The position numbers and the translations under genes were made by a program. Of a DNA stretch of 64,000 bases, positions 54,051-64,000 are shown piece by piece (the first letter of the stretch is position 1; the number at the start of each line of letters is the position of its first letter). The DNA is taken from positions 1 through 64,000 of the forward strand of contig JADFDQ010000003.1 in NCBI GenBank assembly GCA_018262705.1, read 5' to 3'. Below the pieces are notes generated by a model that had not been told where the DNA came from, ran no database searches, and saw only the letters and a program-made list of their open reading frames with translations. The stretch comes from Xanthomonas sp. (GTDB lineage Bacteria > Pseudomonadota > Gammaproteobacteria > Xanthomonadales > Xanthomonadaceae).

Positions 54051-54599
54051 TCATGGGTGTTCCCCGTGCGCAAGGATGGCCTCGAGCTTGCCTTGTGCGT
54101 GCAGCAGCAAATCGCAGACATCGCGCACGGCGCCGCTGCCGGCGCAGCGCGGGGTGATCCAGTGCGCCGCCGGCCGCACCCAGGGGTGGGCGTCGGCCGG
54201 AACGAGGGCAAGGCCGGCGCCGCGCAGCGCCGCAAGATCCGGCAGGTCGTCGCCCATGAACGCCACCGCATCCATTTCGATTGCCAGATCCGCGGCCATG
54301 CGTTCAAGGCAGGCCCGTTTGCCGTGCTCGCCGATGTGGACGCGTTCGATCCCCAGCGCCTTTGCGCGCAGCGTGGTCACTTCACTGGGACGTGCGCTGA
54401 CCAGCGCCACTTCGATCCCGGCGTGTCGCAGCAAGACGACCCCCATGCCGTCCTGCACGTGGAAGCGTTTGCTTTCGCCGCCTTCGCTATCGAAGGTCAG
54501 CCCGCCGTCGGTCAGGGTGCCGTCCACGTCGAGGGCGATCAGCCGGATGCGCGCGGCGCGGTCGAGGACATCCTGCGGATAGTTGAATGGGTTCATCAC
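54051..54599 (-). CDS. kdsC: 3-deoxy-D-manno-octulosonate 8-phosphate phosphatase
   Basis: 'IRLIALDVDGTLTDGGLTFDSEGGESKRFHVQDGMGVVLLRHAGIEVALVSAR', 'VAFMGDDLPDLAAL'. Confidence 0.95.
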   Translation of the reverse strand: MMNPFNYPQDVLDRAARIRLIALDVDGTLTDGGLTFDSEGGESKRFHVQDGMGVVLLRHAGIEVALVSARPSEVTTLRAKALGIERVHIGEHGKRACLERMAADLAIEMDAVAFMGDDLPDLAALRGAGLALVPADAHPWVRPAAHWITPRCAGSGAVRDVCDLLLHAQGKLEAILAHGEHP

Positions 54600-55594
54600 A
54601 CTACCCGTGCGCGCAGCAGATCGTGGACGTTGAGCGCGCCGACCACCCGGCGGTCGCGGTCGATCACGATCAGGGCATTGATCTTGTAGGTCTCCATCAG
54701 CTTTGCCGCTTCCACGGCGAGCGCGTCGGCATCGATGGTCTTGGGCGAGTGGGTCATGACCGCATCGATGCGGGTATGGCGCAGGTCGACGTGGTCATCG
54801 TCGAGGCTGCGGCGCAGGTCGCCGTCGGTGTACAGGCCGAGCAGATGGCCGTCGGCATCGATCACGGCGGTCATGCCCAGACGCTTGCTGCTCATCTCGA
54901 CCAGCGCTTCGCTGATGCTGGCGTCGGGGCCGACCCGCGGCACTTCCTCGCCCACGTGCATGACGTCGGTGATGTGCAGCAGCAGGCGCCGTCCCAGCGC
55001 GCCGGCCGGATGCGAGCGCGCGAAATCGTCGGAGGTGAAGCCGCGCGCTTCCAGCAGCGCGACCGCCAGCGCATCGCCCATGGCGAGGCTGGCGGTGGTG
55101 CTGGAGGTCGGCGCCAGCTTGAGTGGGCAGGCTTCGACCGGCACGCCGACGTCGAGGTGGATATCGGCTTCCTGCGCCAGGGTCGAGTGCGCGTTGCCGG
55201 TCATCGCGATCACCCGGTTGCCCTGCCGGCGCAAGGCGGGCAGCAGCAGCAGGATTTCGTCGCTTTCGCCGGAATAGGACAGGGCCAGCACCACGTCGGC
55301 ATCGGTCACCATGCCCAAATCGCCGTGCGCGGCCTCGCCGGGGTGGACGTAGAACGCCGGGGTGCCGGTGGAGGCCAGGGTCGCGGCGGTCTTGCGCGCC
55401 ACGTGGCCGGATTTGCCCATGCCGGTGCACACCACCCGCCCGTGCGAGGCAAGGATGGTGCGGCAGGCCGTGCTGAAGTGATCGTCGACCCGCTGGCTGA
55501 CAGCGGCCAGGGCCTCGCCCTCGATGGCAAAGACCCGGCGGCCGCTGGTGGCAAAATCGAAACCGTCCGGGTTGGCGCGGCTGGCAAGGGCCAT
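54596..55594 (-). CDS. kdsD: Arabinose-5-phosphate isomerase
   Basis: SIS domain 'GRVVCTGMGKSGHVARKTAATLASTGTPAFYVHPGEAAHGDLGMV' plus CBS pair. Confidence 0.95.
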   Translation of the reverse strand: MALASRANPDGFDFATSGRRVFAIEGEALAAVSQRVDDHFSTACRTILASHGRVVCTGMGKSGHVARKTAATLASTGTPAFYVHPGEAAHGDLGMVTDADVVLALSYSGESDEILLLLPALRRQGNRVIAMTGNAHSTLAQEADIHLDVGVPVEACPLKLAPTSSTTASLAMGDALAVALLEARGFTSDDFARSHPAGALGRRLLLHITDVMHVGEEVPRVGPDASISEALVEMSSKRLGMTAVIDADGHLLGLYTDGDLRRSLDDDHVDLRHTRIDAVMTHSPKTIDADALAVEAAKLMETYKINALIVIDRDRRVVGALNVHDLLRARVV

Positions 55595-55648
55595 GGGCGT
55601 TTCCGTTAAACTTGACGGTTCAGTTTACGCGAGTCCCCCTTCTTTCCC

Positions 55649-57138
<1,490 letters not shown>

Positions 57139-57151
57139 GCGCGGGTGGAAG

Positions 57152-57667
57152 TTATTCGCCCAGCAGGCTGAGGTAGCGGGTTAGATCGTCCGAGCTGAAG
57201 CAGCAGAAAATGATGCGGCGCAGGCTGCGCGACGGATGGGCGCGCACGCTGGCAACCGCGATCCGCGCCGCCGCGTCCTTCGGATAGCCGTAAACGCCGG
57301 TGCTGATCGACGGGAAGGCGAGCGAACGCAGCCCGAGTGCTTTCGCAAGCGCCAGCGAATGGGTGTAGCAGGCGGCCAGCAGTTCCGCTTCGCCCATGCT
57401 GCCGCCTTGCCAAATCGGACCGACGGTGTGGATGACGTGGCGGGCCGACAGCCGGTAGCCGGCGGTGGCTTTGGCCTGCCCGGTGGCGCAGCCGCCAAGG
57501 ATGCGGCATGCCCCCAGCAACTCCGGCCCGGCGGCGCGGTGGATTGCGCCGTCAACCCCGCTGCCGCCGCGCAGCGAGGAGTTTGCCGCGTTGACGATGG
57601 CATCGACGTCGAGCGTGGTGATGTCGGCGCGGATCGCCTCCATCCGCAGTTGCGGCGCACCGTTCAC
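57152..57667 (-). CDS. Macro domain protein (O-acetyl-ADP-ribose deacetylase type)
   Basis: '[40 protein letters not shown]', '[10 protein letters not shown]', '[22 protein letters not shown]'; start GTG 57667 or ATG 57643. Confidence 0.93.
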   Translation of the reverse strand: MNGAPQLRMEAIRADITTLDVDAIVNAANSSLRGGSGVDGAIHRAAGPELLGACRILGGCATGQAKATAGYRLSARHVIHTVGPIWQGGSMGEAELLAACYTHSLALAKALGLRSLAFPSISTGVYGYPKDAAARIAVASVRAHPSRSLRRIIFCCFSSDDLTRYLSLLGE

Positions 57668-58152
57668 GGATTGATCTCGATCGGCGTCGGCACCCGCACC
57701 AGGTTCCACAGCGTCGTCATGTCGTCGTTGGACAGGGCGATGCAGCCGTCGGTCCAGTCGGCGGGAATGGCGTAGCTTCCGGTCACGGGAAATCCGTTCG
57801 GTTGCCCATGGATCATGATCGCACCGCCCGGGCTGGCCCCAAGTCGACGGGCGTTGGCGCGGTCTTGCCGATTTGGATAGGAGACGTGGATGGCACGATA
57901 GAACGCGCTGTCGCGTTTCTTGAAGTCCAGCGTGTAGTGGCCTTCCGGCGTGCGCCGGTCGCCCTCGCGCTGCTTGTGCCCGAGCGGATTGCCGCCAAGC
58001 CGGATCGGAAAGCGGTGGATGACGGTGCCATGGCTCAACAAGCTCAGGGTGCGCGCGGTTTTGTCCACCCGCACCAGGTCGATGTGCGCGGTTTGCCCAA
58101 GCGCCAATGTGCTTGCCAGCAGCAGAACCAGGATGAGGAAAAACCTGGGCAT
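57664..58152 (-). CDS. L,D-transpeptidase (YkuD) family protein
   Basis: Signal peptide; '[31 protein letters not shown]', 'IMIHGQPNG', '[14 protein letters not shown]'. Confidence 0.9.
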   Translation of the reverse strand: MPRFFLILVLLLASTLALGQTAHIDLVRVDKTARTLSLLSHGTVIHRFPIRLGGNPLGHKQREGDRRTPEGHYTLDFKKRDSAFYRAIHVSYPNRQDRANARRLGASPGGAIMIHGQPNGFPVTGSYAIPADWTDGCIALSNDDMTTLWNLVRVPTPIEINP

Positions 58153-58213
58153 GGGTCACAACTTCCGGGGTCTGAATTCGGGCGCGCGGCAACGCTGATT
58201 TGATCGGCTTGCC

Positions 58214-58699
58214 CTAGTCCGGATCGTGTCCGGATTCGTCCTTGTGGGCGATGGCCTCCATTCCGGTCAGCGCGGCGCTGCGGAATTTCAATGGATCGGC
58301 GATGTAGGGAATCGGCGCATGGGTTCCGCCGGAGCCGGTGATCACCACGCTGCCGTAGTTGAACAGGCGGCCGAGTATGGTCTGGTTGACTTGCAGGCTT
58401 TCGACCTTGCTGTGCTGCAATTCGACCGTGTTGCGGCTGATGAAGCCGAACTTGGCGATGACCCGACTGCTGGTGACCGCAAGTTCGGTCGAACGCACCT
58501 TGATCCAGGCCTTGAGCAGCAGGAATGCCGCACAGGCGAACAGGAGATAGCCCAGCCAAACGAATGGCCCAGTCAGGAGCAGCGACAGCGCGAGTGCGAG
58601 CACGCACCAGAACAACGGAACGAGGTAGATGAACCAGTGGGTGTGGGCCTTGGCGATGACCGCCTCACCCGGCACCAGAACGGATTGGACATAGCTCAC
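58214..58699 (-). CDS. Membrane-associated PH-domain (bPH2-like) protein
   Basis: Two TM segments then 'ELAVTSSRVIAKFGFISRNTVELQHSKVESLQVNQTILGRLFNYGSVVITGSGG'; GTG start inferred. Confidence 0.85.
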   Translation of the reverse strand: MSYVQSVLVPGEAVIAKAHTHWFIYLVPLFWCVLALALSLLLTGPFVWLGYLLFACAAFLLLKAWIKVRSTELAVTSSRVIAKFGFISRNTVELQHSKVESLQVNQTILGRLFNYGSVVITGSGGTHAPIPYIADPLKFRSAALTGMEAIAHKDESGHDPD

Positions 58700-58736
58700 G
58701 GGTGGTTTTCCTTGCGTCTGGTTCGGGAATGAATTT

Positions 58737-59129
58737 TCAGCCGCCAACGCGCAGTGCGGCGGACACCATCAGGGCGATGACGCAGACGAAACCGCCAAGC
58801 CAGGCGAGGCTGCGCAGCGCCTGCTGGACGGTGACATAGAAGACTCCGTGCAGGATCCGGAAGCCGATGAAGGCCATCGCCAGCCAGGCCACCCGCTGCG
58901 GATCGACTTGACTGAACTGCGCCATCAGCACCGCTGCTGTAAACGCTGGAAATGCCTCGAAGGCGTTCAAGTGTGCGCTGTAGGCGTTGCGCACGCGGTA
59001 GCCGTCCTGTTTGGCGATCCAGCCGCGCGGATCCTTGTTGTTGTAGCCCGGTGCGCCGCGTTTGGCGATGACGGCCCACAGATAGGGCAGGGCGGCGGCG
59101 ATGACGATGCACCAGTAGGCGATGACCAT
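58737..59129 (-). CDS. MAPEG family membrane protein
   Basis: 'RVRNAYSAHLNAFEAFPAFTAAVLMAQ', four hydrophobic segments. Confidence 0.88.
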   Translation of the reverse strand: MVIAYWCIVIAAALPYLWAVIAKRGAPGYNNKDPRGWIAKQDGYRVRNAYSAHLNAFEAFPAFTAAVLMAQFSQVDPQRVAWLAMAFIGFRILHGVFYVTVQQALRSLAWLGGFVCVIALMVSAALRVGG

Positions 59130-59157
59130 GGCTTGACTCCGGGTGTGGTGTGAGTGG

Positions 59158-60918
59158 CTAGTGTGCCGGCCGTGCGGACGCAGCGGGCGGTTTGGCGGCG
59201 TTGGGCGTCGGCAGCGGCGGCCGCATCGCATCGCGCACGGCCTTGAACGGATTGCCCGCATGCCAGTTCGGCCACTGGCTGCTGTTGGCCAGCGTGGCGC
59301 CGACGGCATGCAGGGCCTGCAGGTCTTCGACGATGCCATCGAAGTTCCAGTGGGCAGGGTCGTACTGATCGCCCGGTTTGTGGTAGCGGTGCTCTTCGTA
59401 GTCCTTGATTGCGGCCATTCCAGCAGCGCTCCCGCCTTCGCGCAGATCGCTGCCGCTGTTGATGTAAAGCGCAGGAACACCGGCCCTAGCGAAGCTGAAG
59501 TGATCGGAACGGAAGTAATAGCCTGCGGTGGTGTCGGATTCGTCCACCACCTGCCGGCCTTGCCCGACCAGCGCGTCTTCCAGCAGATCCTCAAGCCGTG
59601 AGCTGCCGTGGCCGACCACGACCAGAGTGCGCGCCTTGCCGATCGGTGCCAGTGCGTCGAGGTTGACCACCCCCACGGTTTGAGCCAGCGGGATGACCGG
59701 ATGGGAAACGTAATAGCGGGAGCCCAGCAGTCCCGATTCCTCCAGCGTGACTGCGAGGAACAGGATGGAGCGCTGCGGGCGTTGCCGTGCGCTGGCGAAG
59801 GCTTCGGCGATTTCCAGCAGGCCGGCGACCCCGGTCGCGTTGTCCACGGCGCCGTTGTAGATGTTGTCGCCCGGTTCCTGCGGGTGGGTGCCCAGATGGT
59901 CCCAATGCGCCATGTACACGACCGCGTCTTCCGACATCGAACGTCCCGGCAACAGGCCCAGCACGTTGCGCGAGGTTTTCTGCACGGTCTGGCTGCGCAG
60001 TTGCAGCGAGGCTTGAGCGTTCAAGGCAACCGGCTTGAATCCGGGCCGGTTGGCGGCGGCGCGCAGCGTGGCCAGGTCGAGACCGGCGGCCTTGAACAGC
60101 GCTTCGGCGGCAGGCTGGGTGATCCAGCCCTGCACCGGCAGGCGCGGCACGGGATCGTCCTGCGGGCGCAGGTCGTACTGCGGACCGGACCACGAATTTT
60201 TCACCACGTCCCAACCGTAGGCCGCGCCCTTGTCGTCGTGGATGATGATCGCCGCCGCCGCGCCGTGACGCGCCGCCTCCTCGAACTTGTAGGTCCAGCG
60301 CCCGTAGTAAGTCATCCGCTTGCCATCGAACAAGGTGGGATCGTTGGCGTGGAAGCCGGGGTCGTTGACCAGCATCACCACGGTCTTGCCCTTGACGTCG
60401 ATCCCAGCGTAGTCGTCCCAGTGGCGTTCCGGCGCGCTGACGCCGTAGCCGACGAACACCAGCGGGCTGTCGGCCAAGCTGACCACGGGGCGGCCGCTGC
60501 GGGTCCAGACGATCATGTCTTCGCCGTAGCGCAGTTCCTGCACGGTATCGCCGGCGGCAAGCCGCAGCGTCGCCGCCGGATCGGTGGTGGTTTGGAGCAT
60601 CGGCACGGCCTGGAACCAGTCGGCACCGTTGCCCGGTTGCAGTCCGATCCGCGCGAATTGCGAGCGGATGTAATCGACGGTTTTTTCTTCGCCGTCGCTG
60701 CCCGGCCCGCGGCCCCCGAACGCATCGGAAGCCAGCGTTTCCACATGATCGGCAAGATCGCTTGCCGTGATGTCGGGAGAAAATGCGTGGTCGCCGGCAA
60801 CCGCCGACACCGTGCGCGCGTCCTTCATGATCGCCGCATCAGCCCGCGCCTGTTCCGCGCGCGGCGTGCAGGCGCACAGCGTGAGCATGAAGACCGATAG
60901 CAGTGCCGCAGGGCGCAT
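59158..60918 (-). CDS. M28 family metallopeptidase (lipoprotein-type signal)
   Basis: 'LLSVFMLTLCACTPRAEQ' lipobox; 'VVYMAHWDHLGTHPQEPGDNIYNGAVDNATGVAGLLEIAEAFA', 'AVTLEESGLLGSRYY'. Confidence 0.9.
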   Translation of the reverse strand: MRPAALLSVFMLTLCACTPRAEQARADAAIMKDARTVSAVAGDHAFSPDITASDLADHVETLASDAFGGRGPGSDGEEKTVDYIRSQFARIGLQPGNGADWFQAVPMLQTTTDPAATLRLAAGDTVQELRYGEDMIVWTRSGRPVVSLADSPLVFVGYGVSAPERHWDDYAGIDVKGKTVVMLVNDPGFHANDPTLFDGKRMTYYGRWTYKFEEAARHGAAAAIIIHDDKGAAYGWDVVKNSWSGPQYDLRPQDDPVPRLPVQGWITQPAAEALFKAAGLDLATLRAAANRPGFKPVALNAQASLQLRSQTVQKTSRNVLGLLPGRSMSEDAVVYMAHWDHLGTHPQEPGDNIYNGAVDNATGVAGLLEIAEAFASARQRPQRSILFLAVTLEESGLLGSRYYVSHPVIPLAQTVGVVNLDALAPIGKARTLVVVGHGSSRLEDLLEDALVGQGRQVVDESDTTAGYYFRSDHFSFARAGVPALYINSGSDLREGGSAAGMAAIKDYEEHRYHKPGDQYDPAHWNFDGIVEDLQALHAVGATLANSSQWPNWHAGNPFKAVRDAMRPPLPTPNAAKPPAASARPAH

Positions 60919-61018
60919 GACGGATTCCTGGTTTCCGATGGGTTGATTCTAGGGCAACGCTACAATTCGCGGATCGACGCCCCGGCTGCCGGAGCGTCCT
61001 TGAATTTGCAGGTGCCCT

Positions 61019-62566
61019 GTGCCGAATTCCACGCCCGATCGCCCCAAGCCCGTCGTCCTGCTGATCCTCGACGGCTGGGGGCACCGCGAGCAGCGCGAGG
61101 ACAACGCGCTGGCATTGGCCGAACTGCCGAACTGGCGCGGCCTGCTGGCGACCTGCCCGCACACCCTGATCCACACCGAAGGCAAGTTCGTCGGCTTGCC
61201 CGACGGCCAGATGGGCAATTCCGAAGTCGGGCACATGAACCTCGGCGCCGGTCGCATCGTCTACCAGGACCTGACCCGGATCGATGCCGCGATCGAGGAC
61301 GGCAGCTTCTTCGTCAATCCCGAATTGAACGCGGCCTGCGCGGCGGCAAAAGCTGGCGAAGGCGCCAGCTTGCACGTCATCGGCCTGCTCTCGCCGGGCG
61401 GTGTGCACAGCCACGAAAACCACATCTTCGCGATGCTTGAGCTGGCCAAGCGCGCAGGTGTGCCGCGGGTGGCCGTGCATGCCCTGCTCGATGGCCGCGA
61501 TACCCCGCCGCGCTCGGCCGCGGCCAGCCTGCAAAAACTTCAGGACGTGTGCAAATCGTTGGGCAATGCCGGTGTCGCCAGCGTCGGCGGGCGCTATTTC
61601 GCGATGGATCGCGATCACCGCTGGGAGCGCGTGCGCAGAGGCTGGGATGCGATCGTCGAAGCCCGCGCCGAGTTCACCGCGCCGGATGCGTTGGCCGCGC
61701 TGCAGGCGGCCTATGCGCGCGGCGAGAACGACGAATTCGTGGTTCCGACCGTGATCGAAGGCGCGCAGCCGATGCGCGACGGCGATGCGGTGGTGTTCAT
61801 GAATTTTCGCGCTGACCGCGCGCGCCAGTTCGGTTCAGCGTTCGTCGCCCCCGGTTTCGACGGCTTCGAGGCGCGCCGTCCGCAGCTGTCGCGTTTCGTT
61901 TGCCTGACCGAATACGACGCCAAACTGCCGGCACCGGTGGCATTTGCGCCGGACGATATGACACACACACTCGGCGAACTGCTGGCAGACAATGGGCTGA
62001 CCCAGCTGCGCATCGCCGAAACCGAAAAATACGCGCACGTCACTTTCTTCTTCAGCGGCGGACGTGAGATGCCATTTGAGGGCGAGCAGCGCATCCTCGT
62101 GCCCAGCCCCAGGGTCGCGACCTACGACCTGCAGCCCGAGATGAGCTGCGCCGAGGTCACCGAGAAGCTGGTCGATGCGATTGCAGGTCGGCGTTTCGAT
62201 GCCATCGTCTGCAACCTCGCCAATCCCGACATGGTCGGCCACAGCGGGATTCTCGATGCGGCCATTCGCGCGGCCGAAACGGTCGATCTGGCCATCGGAG
62301 AAATCAGCGCGGCGGTGCGGCAGGTGGGAGGTGCGCTGGTGATTACCGCCGACCACGGCAATCTGGAAATGATGCGCGACCCGCTCACCGGGCAGCCGCA
62401 CACGGCGCACACGGTCGGTCCGGTGCCGCTGGTGTACGTCGGAGATCGCGCGGCATCGCTGCGCGATGGCGGCGCGCTGCGCGACGTGGCGCCGACGCTG
62501 CTGGGCCTGCTCGGTCTGCCCAAGCCGGTCGAGATGACCGGAACAAGTCTGCTGTTGCCGGGCTGA
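61019..62566 (+). CDS. gpmI: 2,3-bisphosphoglycerate-independent phosphoglycerate mutase
   Basis: '[23 protein letters not shown]', '[28 protein letters not shown]', '[11 protein letters not shown]'; GTG start. Confidence 0.97.
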   Translation: MPNSTPDRPKPVVLLILDGWGHREQREDNALALAELPNWRGLLATCPHTLIHTEGKFVGLPDGQMGNSEVGHMNLGAGRIVYQDLTRIDAAIEDGSFFVNPELNAACAAAKAGEGASLHVIGLLSPGGVHSHENHIFAMLELAKRAGVPRVAVHALLDGRDTPPRSAAASLQKLQDVCKSLGNAGVASVGGRYFAMDRDHRWERVRRGWDAIVEARAEFTAPDALAALQAAYARGENDEFVVPTVIEGAQPMRDGDAVVFMNFRADRARQFGSAFVAPGFDGFEARRPQLSRFVCLTEYDAKLPAPVAFAPDDMTHTLGELLADNGLTQLRIAETEKYAHVTFFFSGGREMPFEGEQRILVPSPRVATYDLQPEMSCAEVTEKLVDAIAGRRFDAIVCNLANPDMVGHSGILDAAIRAAETVDLAIGEISAAVRQVGGALVITADHGNLEMMRDPLTGQPHTAHTVGPVPLVYVGDRAASLRDGGALRDVAPTLLGLLGLPKPVEMTGTSLLLPG

Positions 62567-63789
62567 TGCGCAAACGGATCGCCAGTCTCGTTTGTGTTTT
62601 TGCGCTGACGCTGGGGGCGCAGGCGCAGCAGAACCAGCAGGCGCAAGACGCGCAGCAGCGACTGCAGGGCGTGCGCAGCGAGCTGCGCGCGGTTGCGTCG
62701 GAGCGGCGACAGCTTGAAGGACAACGTGGCGACGCCAGCCGCCAGCTGCGCGCGGCGGATGAAACCGTCGGCACGACCCAGAAAACGCTGGAACAAACGC
62801 GGGAGTCGCTGGAGCGCAGTCAAGGGCAACTTGCGCAGTTGCAGGCCGAACGCGCGCAACAAACCGGCGATCTGCAGTCGCTGCGGATCGAATTGGCGCG
62901 GCTGCTGCGCGCCGCGCAGGCAGGAGCGGACGCAGCGCCATTGAAGGCATTGCTGGCGCAAGACCGGGTGGCCGATGCTGAGCGCGGATTGATCCTGCAG
63001 GGCTACCTGCAGCGTGCGCAGGTCGAACGCATTCGGGGGCTGACTGCCCGGATCGCAAGAATCCAGACTCTGGAGTCGCAGATCGCCGCGCAGCGCGTCG
63101 CGCTGGATCAGGCGCGAACCGCTCAGGCGGCGCAACTGGCGCAGGCGCAAGCAGCGCGCAAGCAGCGCGCCGGGGTGCTGGCCGGCATCGATGGCCAATA
63201 CCGGGACCGCGCGGCGCGCGAACGCGCACTGGGTCGGGACGCAAGAGCATTGCAGAATCTGTTGGCGCAGCTGCGCGCGGCGGCCGCAAAGGCGGCGCGC
63301 GAAGAGGCTGCGCGCGAGCGCGCCCAGCGCAATGCCGCCCGGACGCAAAGTGCCCGTCCGGCGACAACGCCAGCGCGGCCTCAGGTCGCGACCGCCCCGG
63401 CACTGCGGGTGGGGGGGCTCGGCTGGCCGGTGGCCGGCAATCTGCTGGCCGGCTTCGGCGGCCGAATGCCGGATGGGCGGCGCAGCGACGGCGTGCTGAT
63501 TGCGGCACCCGCAGGGACGCGGGTGCAGGCCGTGGCCGACGGCACCGTGGTGTTCGCCGACTGGATGACCGGTTACGGGATGATCCTGATCATCGACCAC
63601 GGCAACGGTTACATGAGCCTGTACGCGCACAACGACGGCCTGCTGCGCGAGGTAGGCGCCGTGGTCCATCGCGGCGATCCGGTGGCGACCGTCGGCAGCT
63701 CTGGCGGGCAGGCGACGCCGGCGCTGTATTTCGAGCTCCGCCAGGCCGGCAAGCCGGTCAATCCGGCCACCTGGTTGAGCCGCCAGTGA
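62566..63789 (+). CDS. envC: Murein hydrolase activator EnvC-like (coiled coil plus M23/LytM domain)
   Basis: Signal peptide, long coiled-coil, C-terminal 'GVLIAAPAGTRVQAVADGTVVFADWMTGYGMILIIDHGNGYMSLYAHND...ALYFELRQAGKPVNPATWL'. Confidence 0.92.
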   Translation: MRKRIASLVCVFALTLGAQAQQNQQAQDAQQRLQGVRSELRAVASERRQLEGQRGDASRQLRAADETVGTTQKTLEQTRESLERSQGQLAQLQAERAQQTGDLQSLRIELARLLRAAQAGADAAPLKALLAQDRVADAERGLILQGYLQRAQVERIRGLTARIARIQTLESQIAAQRVALDQARTAQAAQLAQAQAARKQRAGVLAGIDGQYRDRAARERALGRDARALQNLLAQLRAAAAKAAREEAARERAQRNAARTQSARPATTPARPQVATAPALRVGGLGWPVAGNLLAGFGGRMPDGRRSDGVLIAAPAGTRVQAVADGTVVFADWMTGYGMILIIDHGNGYMSLYAHNDGLLREVGAVVHRGDPVATVGSSGGQATPALYFELRQAGKPVNPATWLSRQ

Positions 63790-63894
63790 CGGCGGCGCAC
63801 GGCGAGCCGCAAGGCAGGCATGATGGAGCCGTGCGGGCCGGTCGTCCGTGGCCATGTTCGGGCGCCGGCATGGCGTCAGGTTAAGGAGAGAACG

Positions 63895-64000
63895 ATGCGG
63901 GCCAGAGTGTTGAGTTGCTTGCTGGTGCTGGCGTTGTGCCAGAGCGTGGCGGTCGCACAGCAGGCCCCTGCGCCCGCCGAGGACGCATCTGCTGCCGTCA
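63895..64000 (+). CDS. N-terminus of secreted protein, truncated by window end (possibly the S41 C-terminal processing peptidase that often follows envC)
   Basis: ATG preceded by 'aaggagag'; signal peptide 'MRARVLSCLLVLALCQSVAVAQQ'; product suggested by synteny only. Confidence 0.5.
   Translation, partial: MRARVLSCLLVLALCQSVAVAQQAPAPAEDASAAV

Overview
The window is a GC-rich chromosomal segment from a gammaproteobacterium. Gene content and order (pilT/pilU, PhoB/PhoR, CreBCD, tig-clpP-clpX-lon-hupB-ppiD, lpt/rpoN/hprK/PTS cluster) best fit the Lysobacterales (Xanthomonadales). It opens with the end of an rRNA operon (3' 23S, 5S, terminator) and continues through mostly housekeeping genes in dense, often overlapping operons. 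I see no prophage, transposase, CRISPR array, defence island or biosynthetic cluster, so I do not claim a new system. The observations most worth follow-up are: (1) a cre-tag match (TTCAC-N6-TTCAC) upstream of creD; (2) a sigma-32-like promoter upstream of lon; (3) two separate tandem duplications in a five-tRNA cluster that leave truncated tRNA-Lys and tRNA-His fragments; (4) a permease-less PTS phosphorelay (EI, HPr with both His and Ser sites, Man-type EIIA, HprK, RapZ) next to rpoN/hpf and mgtE, with no ptsN in the cluster; (5) several intergenic repeats: a REP-like mosaic at 19.2-19.4 kb, a REP-like inverted pair inside the PTS operon, and a hairpin-forming repeat between pilT and pilU. 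All product calls come from reading translations and recalling families; no database search was run.
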